Shown here piece by piece: positions 35,522-43,931 of a DNA stretch of 64,000 nucleotides; within the stretch, counting starts at the first letter, position 1, and every line of letters starts with the position of its first letter. The notes beneath the pieces were generated by a model. It was not told where the DNA came from and did not search any database. It saw nothing but the letters and a program-made list of their open reading frames with translations. Source of the stretch: SG8-30 sp963695085 (lineage in GTDB: Bacteria; Pseudomonadota; Gammaproteobacteria; Steroidobacterales; Steroidobacteraceae); the NCBI GenBank assembly GCA_963695085.1, contig CAVOFV010000003.1, positions 434,001 through 498,000 of the forward strand, given 5' to 3'. The position numbers and the translations under genes were made by a program.

Positions 35522-36208
35522 ATGTCACAGGGCCTGTTATTGCTGGTCGAGGATCACGCCGACCTGGCTGCGACCCTCTGCGAGGAACTGGAGTCGCGCG
35601 GCTTTGCGGTGGACTACGCGGCGAACGGCGCCGCAGGACTGGAACTGGCCGCGGCGCGGCGGTTCGACCTGATCATCCTGGACTGGATGCTGCCGAAGCT
35701 GCCCGGCGTCGAGGTGTGCCGCCGGCTGCGCCGGCAGCGGATCGCCGCGCCGGTGCTGATGCTGACGGCCCGCGACCAGGTCGAGGACCGCATCGAGGGA
35801 CTGGAGGCCGGCGCCGACGATTACCTGGTCAAGCCCTTCCACGTGGACGAACTGGTGGCACGGATCGAGGCCCTGCTGCGCCGTGCGCGCGGCCGGGTGG
35901 TGGACGGCGAACTGCGGGTCGCAGACCTCGTGTTCGACGTCGGCAGCCTGGGCGTGCGCCGCGGCCAACGCACCTTGTCGCTGTCGCCGACCAGGCTGCG
36001 CATCCTGCGCGTGCTGATGACCGCCGCGCCCAGCGTCGTCAGCCGCGAGGCGCTGGAGCGCGAACTGTGGGGCGAGTCCCGGCCCGACAGCGACGTGCTG
36101 CGCACGCACATCTACAACCTGCGCCAGGCGCTGGACGGCCCGGGAGAACCGAAGCTGCTCGAGACCCTGCCGGGGATCGGCTACCGGCTCGCCGACGGCG
36201 ATGCCTAG
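35522..36208 (+). CDS. OmpR-family response regulator
   Basis: A 228-residue two-component regulator. The receiver domain (residues 5-118) has the acidic pocket VEDHAD, the phospho-acceptor Asp54 in IILDWMLPK, and Thr and Lys in LTARD and LVKPF. The winged-helix DNA-binding domain (residues 130-225) has LSPTRLRILRVL, REALERELWG and the HIYNLRQALD recognition helix. Its stop codon shares CTAG with the stop of the sensor kinase gene on the other strand, an unusual convergent layout for a likely cognate pair. Targets are unknown; the adjacent lipid operon is the obvious candidate. Confidence 0.9.
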   Translation: MSQGLLLLVEDHADLAATLCEELESRGFAVDYAANGAAGLELAAARRFDLIILDWMLPKLPGVEVCRRLRRQRIAAPVLMLTARDQVEDRIEGLEAGADDYLVKPFHVDELVARIEALLRRARGRVVDGELRVADLVFDVGSLGVRRGQRTLSLSPTRLRILRVLMTAAPSVVSREALERELWGESRPDSDVLRTHIYNLRQALDGPGEPKLLETLPGIGYRLADGDA

Positions 36209-37518
36209 TCTTTCGCCTGGGATGGCAGGACGCGGCTCGAGGGCAGCGCCAGCGCAACGCGTGTGCCCGCGCCCGGCGCGCTGTCCAGCGTGATGCGCCA
36301 GCCGAGGCGCTCGCAGATTCGCCGCACGATCGCCAGCCCCAGGCCGTAACCGCCTGCGTCGCTGCCGCCGCGATGGAACGGCTCCCACACGCGCTCGCGG
36401 GTCTCGGCGTCCATGCCCGCCCCGCCGTCGGCGACCGTCACAGCGCCCGGCGCGACGGTCACGACGATGTCGCGGCCGCCATGATCCATGGCGTTGCGCA
36501 GCAGGTTGTCCAGCACGATAGCCAGCAACCGCGGCGATGCGACGGACTCCAGCCGGCAGTCCGCCTGCAGTGTCACCGCGGGCGCCGTCGGGCCACGAGC
36601 GCGGCGTAACTGGTCGATGCGCTCGGCCAGCAGGTCGTTGACCACGACCGGCTCGGGCGACGGCTGCGATCCTTCTTCGCGGGCCAGCAGCAACAATGCC
36701 TCGATCAGGCGCTCCATGTCGTCAATGGTCCGCTGCATCCTCGACAGCGGCTTGAGCAGGTCGTCGCGGCCCGCCGCGCGCCGTTCAAGCGCATCCGCAT
36801 TGGCGCGCAGCACGGCCAGCGGCGTGCGCAATTCGTGGCTGGCGCTGCGCGTAAAGTCGCGTTCCCGCTCGACGAACGCATGCAGGCGGCCGACGAATTT
36901 CGTCAGCGCGCCAGCCAGCACGACGACTTCGGCGTCGGCGCGGCCCGACAACCTCAGGTCCAGCGATTGCGGATCGCCCGCCACGGGATCAAACTGCTCC
37001 ACCCTTGCAGCCAGCCGCACGATGGGCGAGACGGCGCTGCGCGACAGCCGGTAGCCGACCCAGGTCAGCGCGTAAATGAGCAGCAGCACGGCGCTGAGTG
37101 GCGCGATTCCGAAGAAGAATGCCAGCCGCGACACCTGGATCTCGTCGAACAGCAGGTACAGGCGCACGCCGTCGTGTTCGCTGACGTGCACCAGCGGTGC
37201 CTCGCCGCCCGGCCGCTCGACCCGCCGGAAGCCTGGTTGCAGCGCCCCAAGCCACGTGGGCACGGCGTCGCCGCCAACGGGCCGCTCGAGATAGCCAAGC
37301 ATGTTGAGCGTGTTCGGCCGAGGCACGTCGGGATCGGCGTCGTACAGCGTCCAGAAATGCGCCGCCTCGCCGTCGAGAGCCTCCTCCACCAGCACGCCCT
37401 CGACGACCCTGGCCGCCGCATAGACGCCGACCACGACCGCCAGCGAGATGGCCAGCGCCTGCAGCAGGAAGACCCGCACCAGGCGGCCGGTCAGCGAGCT
37501 GCTGTGGATTCGCTGCAA
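36205..37518 (-). CDS. Sensor histidine kinase
   Basis: A 437-residue membrane kinase. Two transmembrane helices (about residues 18-38 and 133-155) flank a periplasmic sensor part, followed by a HAMP-like linker, the dimerisation domain with His228 in SASHELRTPL, and an ATPase domain with NLLRNAMDHG, VADGGAGMD and GGYGLGLAIV. I place the start at a TTG (37518) with GAGGG upstream, since no ATG gives the first helix. It lies 16 bp after the second CFA-like methyltransferase gene and so is probably the last gene of the lipid operon. It overlaps the response regulator gene by 4 bp, tail to tail. Confidence 0.87.
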   Translation of the reverse strand: MQRIHSSSLTGRLVRVFLLQALAISLAVVVGVYAAARVVEGVLVEEALDGEAAHFWTLYDADPDVPRPNTLNMLGYLERPVGGDAVPTWLGALQPGFRRVERPGGEAPLVHVSEHDGVRLYLLFDEIQVSRLAFFFGIAPLSAVLLLIYALTWVGYRLSRSAVSPIVRLAARVEQFDPVAGDPQSLDLRLSGRADAEVVVLAGALTKFVGRLHAFVERERDFTRSASHELRTPLAVLRANADALERRAAGRDDLLKPLSRMQRTIDDMERLIEALLLLAREEGSQPSPEPVVVNDLLAERIDQLRRARGPTAPAVTLQADCRLESVASPRLLAIVLDNLLRNAMDHGGRDIVVTVAPGAVTVADGGAGMDAETRERVWEPFHRGGSDAGGYGLGLAIVRRICERLGWRITLDSAPGAGTRVALALPSSRVLPSQAKD

Positions 37519-37534
37519 GCGCCTGCCCTCGCGT

Positions 37535-38575
37535 TCAGCCGCCGGTCGCCGCGTCGGCCCTGCGGAACCGGTAGTGGCCGACGATCCACTCCTGCCCGCC
37601 ACGATAGCCGAACAGCTCCGAACAGGCCATGAAGAACATGCGCCAGCGCTGCAGCTGCACGGCCGCCTCGGCGGCACCGAGGTCCGCGGCCAGGATCGCC
37701 GCGACCTCCGCGCGGCGTGCGTCGAGCTGTTCAAGCCAGGCGTCGGCGGTGCGCTGGTAGTGGGTGCCATTGACGTCCCAGGCGCTCTCCAGCTGCAGGT
37801 CGCGCTGGAAGTGGGTCAGCGTGTCGAACGCCGGCATCAGCCCGCCCGTGAAGAAGTGCCGGCCCATCCAGTTGCCCTCCCCCTCCGTCTCGAACGGATA
37901 GGCCAGCCGCCGGTGACAGAAGATGTGCACGAACAGCTTACCGTCCGGCTCCAGCCAGCGCGCGATCCGCTGCAGCAGCTGCTGGTAGTTCCGCACGTGT
38001 TCGAACATCTCGACGGACACCACGCGGTCGAAGCCGCCGTCCAGCTTAAGTTCGTTGACGTCCGCGGTGACCACGCGCAGTCGCTCGAGGCCGCGCGCCC
38101 GGGCGCGGGCCTCGATGAAGCGTCGCTGCGGCGCAGAGTTCGACACCGCGGTGATCTCGCAATTCGGGTAGTGCTCGGCCAGCCACAGGCTGAAGGAGCC
38201 CCAGCCGCAGCCCAGGTCGAGTACGCGCTGGCCATCGGCGAGCTGCGCCCGCGCCGCATAGCGCTCGAGCATCGCCAGCTCCGCATCGGCCAGCGTCGTC
38301 GTGTGCTCGTCCCACCAGGCAGCGGAGTACTTCAGGCGCGGCCCCAGCACGGCCTCGAAGAACTGCGGCGGCACCTCGTAGTGCTGACGGTTGGCCATGT
38401 CGGTCTCGATCGCGACCGGGCTCGACTGCAGCATTTCAAGCAACTCCCGTTGCCGGCCGCGCTGCCGCTCGGCCTCACGTTCCTGCCTCAGGCGCTGCAT
38501 CAGCAGCCCGCGGATTCCCAACCTGACGAGCGGATCCGGCAACCAGCCGGACTCCGCCCATTGCACGACGCTCAT
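37535..38575 (-). CDS. CFA-synthase-like SAM methyltransferase (second copy in operon)
   Basis: A 346-residue protein of the cyclopropane synthase/SAM methyltransferase superfamily, with SAM site VLDLGCGWGSFSLWLAEHYP and the downstream SVEMFEHVRNYQQLL block. An N-terminal helical region (residues 1-55) replaces the usual Cfa N-domain, and the sequence is clearly distinct from the other two CFA-like proteins in the window. Its ATG overlaps the DUF2878 stop by 4 nt. Such a second methyltransferase is a regular member of this conserved cluster. A role in methylating an unusual fatty acid is likely, but the product is unknown. Confidence 0.85.
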   Translation of the reverse strand: MSVVQWAESGWLPDPLVRLGIRGLLMQRLRQEREAERQRGRQRELLEMLQSSPVAIETDMANRQHYEVPPQFFEAVLGPRLKYSAAWWDEHTTTLADAELAMLERYAARAQLADGQRVLDLGCGWGSFSLWLAEHYPNCEITAVSNSAPQRRFIEARARARGLERLRVVTADVNELKLDGGFDRVVSVEMFEHVRNYQQLLQRIARWLEPDGKLFVHIFCHRRLAYPFETEGEGNWMGRHFFTGGLMPAFDTLTHFQRDLQLESAWDVNGTHYQRTADAWLEQLDARRAEVAAILAADLGAAEAAVQLQRWRMFFMACSELFGYRGGQEWIVGHYRFRRADAATGG

Positions 38576-39147
38576 GACCTGTCCTCCACTGCATCAAGTA
38601 ACGGTAACCCTTCAACTGCTGCGGTCGTCCCGGCGGCGGCGTTGCGCGCGAACTGCATCGCCAGGCGCGCCAGCGCCCAGGTTGTTGCCGCCCAGGCCAC
38701 GCCGATCAACGCGAGCGCCGCCTGTGGCGCCACCAGGAATTCCACCGCCCCGAGACGCTGCGCCGCAAAGTAGGACGCCGGCGACCCGATGAGTCCGAAT
38801 GCCACTGCCAGCAACGGCCGCCGGACCAGCCAGCCCAGCGAGTGGTTCAAGGTCAGCGCAAAGGCCACCCACAACATGGCGATCCATGCCGGCGCCTGGC
38901 CGGCGATCGGGCCCGGGCTGGCATACAGCAGCACGCCGAGCCGTTGCCACGCCCAGCTCAGGCACAGGCCGATCGCCAGCGCGCTCGCCACCAGCCGCAG
39001 GTCGCCGGCCCGCGGCCTCCACGCCACCTGCAGGGCGAGCATCGCCAGCGCCACGGCGCCCAGCCATGGCCGGCCCGTGGCGGCGCCGAGCACGCAACCG
39101 AACCAGGTCGCCTGGAACAGCAGCGCGTTGAGCCACAGCGACTTCAC
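38572..39147 (-). CDS. DUF2878 family membrane protein
   Basis: A 191-residue integral membrane protein with about five hydrophobic segments, starting with a GTG that overlaps the stop of the CFA synthase gene (GTGA). Features such as NALLFQATWFGCVLGAA, and LNHSLGWLVRR with GSPASYFAAQRLGA, match the DUF2878 family found in CFA/DUF1365 clusters. Its function is not known; a transport or membrane scaffold role for the lipid pathway is inference. Confidence 0.82.
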   Translation of the reverse strand: MKSLWLNALLFQATWFGCVLGAATGRPWLGAVALAMLALQVAWRPRAGDLRLVASALAIGLCLSWAWQRLGVLLYASPGPIAGQAPAWIAMLWVAFALTLNHSLGWLVRRPLLAVAFGLIGSPASYFAAQRLGAVEFLVAPQAALALIGVAWAATTWALARLAMQFARNAAAGTTAAVEGLPLLDAVEDRS

Positions 39148-40364
39148 CGGCTGAACACCATGTGCACGTCGCTGATCTGCCGTGCCAGGAATCCGCCGCG
39201 GCAATAGGCGAAGTAGAACTGCCACAACCTGCGGAAACGGCGGTCGTAGCCAAGCGCGTCAAGCTGTGCCGACGCGTCGCGGAAGCGCTGGTCCCAGCAC
39301 TGCAGCGTCCTCGCATAGTCGGGCCCGATGTCCTCGAGACCCGTGAGCCGCAGTCCGGCCGCGGCCGCCGATCCTGTCAGCACGGACACGCACGGAATGA
39401 AGCTGCCGGGGAAGATGAAGCGCTGGATGAAGTCCACCGAGCCCAGCGCCCGCTCATAGCGCGCGTCGTCGATGGTGATCGACTGCAGCAGCATGCGGCC
39501 GCCCGGCCGCAGCAGCTCGTAGCACTTGCGGAAATAGCCGTCCAGATAGCGGTGACCGACTGCCTCGACCATCTCCACCGAGACCAGCTTGTCGAAGCGG
39601 CCCTCAAGCCGGCGATAGTCCTGCATGAGGACGGTGACGCGGTCCGCGAGGCCGGCCTCGTGGACCCGCCGGCGCGCTGCCTCGTACTGCCGTTCGGAGA
39701 TGGTTGTCGTCGTGACCGCGCAGCCGTGCCGCGCTGCGGCGTATTCGGCCAGCCCGCCCCAGCCGCTGCCGATCTCTACCAGGCGGTCGCCCGGCTTCAA
39801 CTCGAGGCGCGCGGCGATGCGCGCGAGCTTGGTCTCCTGCGCCTCGTCCAGCGTCTCGTCGCCGCGCTCGAAGATGGCGCAGGAGTACTGCATGCGGCGA
39901 TCGAGGAACGCCTCGAACAGGTCATTGCCGAGGTCGTAATGGGCGCGGATGTTGCGCCGGCTGCCCACCACGCTGTTGCGGTTCCAGTGATGCCAGGCGC
40001 GCCGCGCCACGCCGGCCACCGATGCCAGGCCGCCCTCCAGGCCGTCGAGCAACTCGATGTTGCGCGCCAGCAGCTGGACCAGCCGGGTCAGGTCGTCGCA
40101 GTCCCACAGCCCGATTGAGTAGGCTTCGCCCGCGCCGACGCTGCCGCCCGAGGCGAGCAGCCGGTAGAAGCCCGGGTCGTGCACGTCGAGACGGCACTGC
40201 AGCTCGCCGCCAGCCTCGCCGGCATAGGTCACACCCAGCGCCTCGCGCACCTCGACGCCGCCATGCCTTAGGCGCGCGAGCCGCCGCAGCACCTGGGCGC
40301 GCAGCCAGCGGTCCGACCAGACCCAGCGGTCCGGCGTCGAGGGTAGGGTGTCAACCGCGGACAT
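39144..40364 (-). CDS. Cyclopropane-fatty-acyl-phospholipid synthase family protein
   Basis: A 406-residue SAM-dependent lipid methyltransferase. The SAM loop is LVEIGSGWGGLAEYAAARHG, preceded by RAHYDLGNDLFEAFLDRRMQYS and followed by SVEMVEAVGHRYLDGYF and the IFPGSFIPC segment, all typical of the Cfa family. The gene overlaps DUF1365 by 14 nt upstream and DUF2878 by 4 nt downstream. In this cluster type the enzyme may make methylated or cyclopropanated lipids different from those of the stand-alone cfa at 4.5 kb. Confidence 0.9.
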   Translation of the reverse strand: MSAVDTLPSTPDRWVWSDRWLRAQVLRRLARLRHGGVEVREALGVTYAGEAGGELQCRLDVHDPGFYRLLASGGSVGAGEAYSIGLWDCDDLTRLVQLLARNIELLDGLEGGLASVAGVARRAWHHWNRNSVVGSRRNIRAHYDLGNDLFEAFLDRRMQYSCAIFERGDETLDEAQETKLARIAARLELKPGDRLVEIGSGWGGLAEYAAARHGCAVTTTTISERQYEAARRRVHEAGLADRVTVLMQDYRRLEGRFDKLVSVEMVEAVGHRYLDGYFRKCYELLRPGGRMLLQSITIDDARYERALGSVDFIQRFIFPGSFIPCVSVLTGSAAAAGLRLTGLEDIGPDYARTLQCWDQRFRDASAQLDALGYDRRFRRLWQFYFAYCRGGFLARQISDVHMVFSR

Positions 40365-41133
40365 GTGTCTGCTCCCTCGCCAGCGTGGCGGGATGTGGAT
40401 GGAACGGCGTGCGCTTCAGCCATAGCCGCAGCGCCTGCCAGTAGATGCGCGCCGTGACCAGTGCAGCCGGTGCGGGTGCCGCAAAGGGCAGCCGCCACAT
40501 GGCGCCGGCCGACAGCGGCGTGAGAGCCAGCGTCATCGTCGCGTCGAACAGTTCGGCGCCATCGCGGTAGAGCCGCATGTGCGCGGCGATGCGGCCTTGC
40601 TCGAGACGGAAGCGCCAGTCGTAGCGCAGGTTCATCGGCATGAATGGCGACACGTGAAACGCCTTGTCGAAGCCAAACGACCGGGTCTGCCCGCGGTCCG
40701 CACCCGTCTCCACCGGCAGCACGTAGGCATGGCGCTCGCCCCACGGCGTATTGGTGATTTCCGCGACGATCGCAGCCAGTGCGCCGCCTGAATCGTGGCA
40801 GAAGTAGAAATGCACGGGATTGAAACACGCGCCCCACACCCGCGGCTGCGCCAGCATCAGCAGTCGGCCTGCCAAGCGCGTCCCGGTGTGTTCCGTCACG
40901 AGCGCGCGCACGGCTTCGCCCAGCGATGACTCCGGGCGTTGCAGGCCGTCGGCGCGCCAGAACGCAACCGGCGCCCGTCGTTCGACGCTCCACAGTCCGC
41001 AGCGCGCGGCCAGCGCTGGCAGTGCGTCCACGTCCACCAGCGTCATCCAGTGGCGGTAACGGAAGCGGTGCGGCCGCGGGCCGCGGCGGCGGTGCGTCAC
41101 GGTGCCGACTGCCAGCGCCTCAGGCGGCAGCAC
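40351..41133 (-). CDS. DUF1365 family protein
   Basis: A 260-residue protein of the DUF1365 family: GTVTHRRRGPRPHRFRYRHW at the start, WGACFNPVHFYFCHD in the middle, and FHVSPFMPMNLRYDWRF later. The family almost always neighbours an FAD oxidoreductase and a CFA synthase, and its biochemical role is unproven. The GTG at 41133 is preceded by GGAGG at 7 nt, and it overlaps the oxidoreductase 3' end by 14 nt. Longer upstream frames lie in that gene and are not supported. Confidence 0.87.
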   Translation of the reverse strand: MLPPEALAVGTVTHRRRGPRPHRFRYRHWMTLVDVDALPALAARCGLWSVERRAPVAFWRADGLQRPESSLGEAVRALVTEHTGTRLAGRLLMLAQPRVWGACFNPVHFYFCHDSGGALAAIVAEITNTPWGERHAYVLPVETGADRGQTRSFGFDKAFHVSPFMPMNLRYDWRFRLEQGRIAAHMRLYRDGAELFDATMTLALTPLSAGAMWRLPFAAPAPAALVTARIYWQALRLWLKRTPFHPHPATLAREQTHVRG

Positions 41134-42376
41134 GGGTCGCCTCCGTCGCGACGCTGTCCACGACACGCAGCGCACTCTGCACCCCGTCCTCGTGGAATCC
41201 CCAGCCCCAGTAGGCGCCACAGAAATGCGTGCCGCGCACGCCGGAGATATCCTGCCAGCGCTGCTGGGCGCGCAGCGCGTCGCCGGTGAAGACCGGGTGC
41301 ATGTGCTGGCGCACGGCGCGCACGCGCGACGGGTCAATCTGGTCCCGCTGGTTCAGGCTGACGATCCATGGCGTTCGCGTGGGCAGGCCCTGCAGGCGGT
41401 TCATCCAGTACGACACGGTGCACGGCCCCTCGCTCGCTGCCGGCACCAGCGCATTCCAGCTCGACCATGCCCCCAGATGCCGCGGCATGACCGCGGCGTC
41501 GTCGTGCAGGATGACCTCGTTGTTGCGGTAGCCAATCGCACCCAGCACCTCGCGCTCGGCGGCGGTCGGGTCCTCGAGCATGGCCAGCGCCTGGTCGCTG
41601 TGACAGGCCAGCACGACCTCGTCGAAGCGTGCGCTGCCGCCTTCCAGCCGCAATTCGACCTGGCCGCCGCTGCGCCGCACGCGCCGCACCGGGGCGTGGG
41701 TGTGCACGGTGGCACGCAGCGAGCGCTGCAGCGCCTCGACATAGCGCTGCGAACCACCGGTCACGGTGCGCCATTCAGGGCGGCCGGTCGCCTGCAGCAT
41801 CTGGTGGTTGCGCATGAAGCGCGCCAGGTGGCGCGCCGGGAAGCGTCCCGCCGTCGCCCGGTCGGCCGACCACAGCGCGCCGACCATTGGCAGGATATGG
41901 TCCTCGACAAACGGCTGGCTGTAGCCGCGCGCCTGCAGCCACTCGTCCACCGTGAGCCCCGGCTCGGCGTCAAGCAGCGTGTCGGCCTCGCGATAGAAGC
42001 GGCGCAGGCCGAGCAGCATCTTCCAGAATCGCGGCCGCACCAGGCTGACCGGATCGCTGAACAACTCGCGCAGGTTGCCGGTCCCGTATTCGATGTGCGA
42101 GCGGTCGTTGCGCACGCTGAAGCTCATGTCGCTCGGGCGCGAGGCGACGCCGAGCTCGTCGAGCAGCGCGCAGAACCCCGGGTAGTTGGGGCGGTTGAAG
42201 ACGATGAACCCCATGTCCACGGCCAGCGTCCCGCAGTCAGGATCCTCCACCAGCTGAGTGTCGGCGTGCCCGCCGAGCCGGGCGCCGGCCTCGAACAGCG
42301 TCACTTCGTGATGCCCGCCCAGCCGCAGTGCAGCCGTCAGCCCTGCGATGCCGCCGCCGATGACCGCGACCTTCAT
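41120..42376 (-). CDS. FAD-dependent oxidoreductase (amine oxidase-like)
   Basis: A 418-residue NAD(P)/FAD-binding protein with a dinucleotide-binding start, MKVAVIGGGIAGLTAALRL, followed by FEAGARLGGHADT and a C-terminal FCGAYWGWGFHEDGVQSA block. It belongs to the amine oxidase/phytoene desaturase-like group that accompanies DUF1365 and CFA genes. It probably oxidises or desaturates an acyl chain, inferred from context. The ATG has GGGAG 8 nt upstream and overlaps the desaturase stop by 4 nt. Confidence 0.9.
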   Translation of the reverse strand: MKVAVIGGGIAGLTAALRLGGHHEVTLFEAGARLGGHADTQLVEDPDCGTLAVDMGFIVFNRPNYPGFCALLDELGVASRPSDMSFSVRNDRSHIEYGTGNLRELFSDPVSLVRPRFWKMLLGLRRFYREADTLLDAEPGLTVDEWLQARGYSQPFVEDHILPMVGALWSADRATAGRFPARHLARFMRNHQMLQATGRPEWRTVTGGSQRYVEALQRSLRATVHTHAPVRRVRRSGGQVELRLEGGSARFDEVVLACHSDQALAMLEDPTAAEREVLGAIGYRNNEVILHDDAAVMPRHLGAWSSWNALVPAASEGPCTVSYWMNRLQGLPTRTPWIVSLNQRDQIDPSRVRAVRQHMHPVFTGDALRAQQRWQDISGVRGTHFCGAYWGWGFHEDGVQSALRVVDSVATEATRAAA

Positions 42377-43286
42377 TGCAACGCTCCCTGCGGAGGACGC
42401 TTGAGCCCCCACGCCAGTCCAAACTTTTCCATGGCGGCAATCAGCCACCACGACGGATCCCACTGCCACCAGCGCAAGCCCTGGCGCACGCTGGACGGGA
42501 AGCGGTGATGGTTGTTGTGCCAGCCCTCGCCGAAGGTCAGCAGCGCCAGCCAGCCATTGTTGCGGCTGTCCTCCGGCGTCTCGAAGTCACGGCGTCCCAG
42601 GCGGTGGGCCAGCGAGTTGATGCAGAAGGTGGCGTGGAACAGTGCCACCGTCGCGATCACGTAGCCGAAGACCAGCAGCTGTGCGCCGCTGGTCGCGATC
42701 CCGAATGACGCGGCCAGCCACTCGCCCAGCAGGTACAGCGATGCCGCGTAGGCCACCGGCACGGCCACGTCAAAGCGGTCCAGCCAGACGAGCTCCGGAA
42801 ACTTGCCCAGATCGCGGACCAGCGCAAGCCGGGTGGGAAAATTTCGCGCCTGCAGGAACCAGCCCATGTGGCTGTGCCAGAAGCCGTCCCGCGGCGAATG
42901 CGGGTCGCCTGTCCGGTCCGCATGGCGATGGTGGGCCCTGTGATGCGACGCCCACCACAGCGGGCCGCGCTGCGTGGCAGTGGCCCCCGCCACGGCCATC
43001 AGGAACTGCGTCACGCGCGCCACCCGGTACGCCCGGTGCGAGAAGTAGCGGTGGTAAAAGGCCGTGATGGCCAGCATGCGCAGCGCGAAACTGGCTGCCA
43101 GCACGACCAGCGCGGTGACGCTTACGCCGGTCCACAGGCCGCCAGGCAGGCGACGTGCAGCCCTATGAATGGCAGCACCCTCAGCCAGTCGATCCCGTCA
43201 CGCTCCCCGGCCCGGTAAGCGCGGCTGTCCAGCCACCCGGTCAGTGACCTGGCGACCGCTCTTGGTCTGGCGAGGAGATTTGGCAT
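42373..43286 (-). CDS. Membrane fatty acid desaturase, apparent frameshift near 5' end
   Basis: Residues encoded by 42373-43131 form an acyl-CoA desaturase with three histidine boxes, FYHRYFSH, SHHRAHH and WHNNHH, and several membrane helices. The N-terminal part is in another frame: an ATG at 43286 encodes a start ending in DGIDWLRVLPFIGLHVACLAA, which then hits a stop; the correct sequence resumes as WTGVSVTALVVLAA. One added base at about 43133-43138 would join them into a protein of about 304 residues. Either the sequence has a lost base or the gene is broken. Annotated from its internal GTG (43104) it would lack about 60 residues. It is the first gene of the lipid operon. Confidence 0.85.
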
Positions 43287-43308
43287 GCGCAGACCATGCC
43301 TGGGACCG

Positions 43309-43348
43309 CGTCAACGCCGCGTGAAGGCAGCTTCACGCGGCGTTGACG
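43309..43348. promoter_or_regulatory. 18-bp perfect inverted repeat in divergent intergenic region
   Basis: CGTCAACGCCGCGTGAAG and its exact complement are separated by GCAG. It lies 22 bp upstream of the desaturase ATG and 37 bp upstream of the SnoaL-like ATG, in a gap of about 100 bp that must hold both promoters. It could be a regulator site or, if transcribed, an RNA hairpin in a leader. Confidence 0.6.
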
Positions 43349-43385
43349 CCGGTTCGGCAACACTCGTCCCGTCACAGGAGGTCTC

Positions 43386-43931
43386 ATGAAGTTCATTGTC
43401 CCCCTACTCGCTGCCCTGGTGCTGGGCGGCTGCAATTCAGGAGCGAGCCCCATGCCCTACGCAATCGAGTACCGCGACGCGCTACAGCGGTCGCCCGGTG
43501 CGCCGCAGGATGCGGCCAGTGTCGCCGCGCGGTTCGTGGACATGTTTGCCGACATACACGACCCGGCGCTGCCGGACAAGGTGCGGGCGCTGTACGCGCC
43601 GGAGTTGTACTTCAACGATACGCTGGCGACCTTTCGCGATCGCGCCGCGCTGATACGCTACCTGTCGGCGACCGCCGACCGGGTCCAGGTCATGGACGTG
43701 GAAATGCTCGACGCATTCGCCGTCGGCAACGACATCTACCTGCGCTGGTTCATGCACCTGGAGTTCAAGGCCGGCTGGCGCCAGGCCGCTACCGACACCG
43801 TCGGCATCACGCACCTGCGACTCGACTCAAGTGGCAAGGTCATCCTGCACCAGGATTTCTGGGACAACGCCGAAGGCATATTCCGGCAGGTGCCGATCGT
43901 CGGGCGCGCGGTTGCCATGGAATCGTCCTGA
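43386..43931 (+). CDS. SnoaL/NTF2-like lipoprotein
   Basis: A 181-residue protein with a lipoprotein signal peptide, VLGGC with Cys16 lipidated, and a cone-shaped NTF2/SnoaL-like domain. Signatures are ARFVDMFADI, ALYAPELYFNDTLATFRDRAALIRYL, and the final HQDFWDNAEGIF that recurs in proteins linked to CFA/DUF1365 clusters. AGGAGG precedes the ATG at 5 nt. The stop overlaps the next ATG by 1 nt. A role in lipid binding or isomerisation in the periplasm is inference. Confidence 0.85.
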   Translation: MKFIVPLLAALVLGGCNSGASPMPYAIEYRDALQRSPGAPQDAASVAARFVDMFADIHDPALPDKVRALYAPELYFNDTLATFRDRAALIRYLSATADRVQVMDVEMLDAFAVGNDIYLRWFMHLEFKAGWRQAATDTVGITHLRLDSSGKVILHQDFWDNAEGIFRQVPIVGRAVAMESS

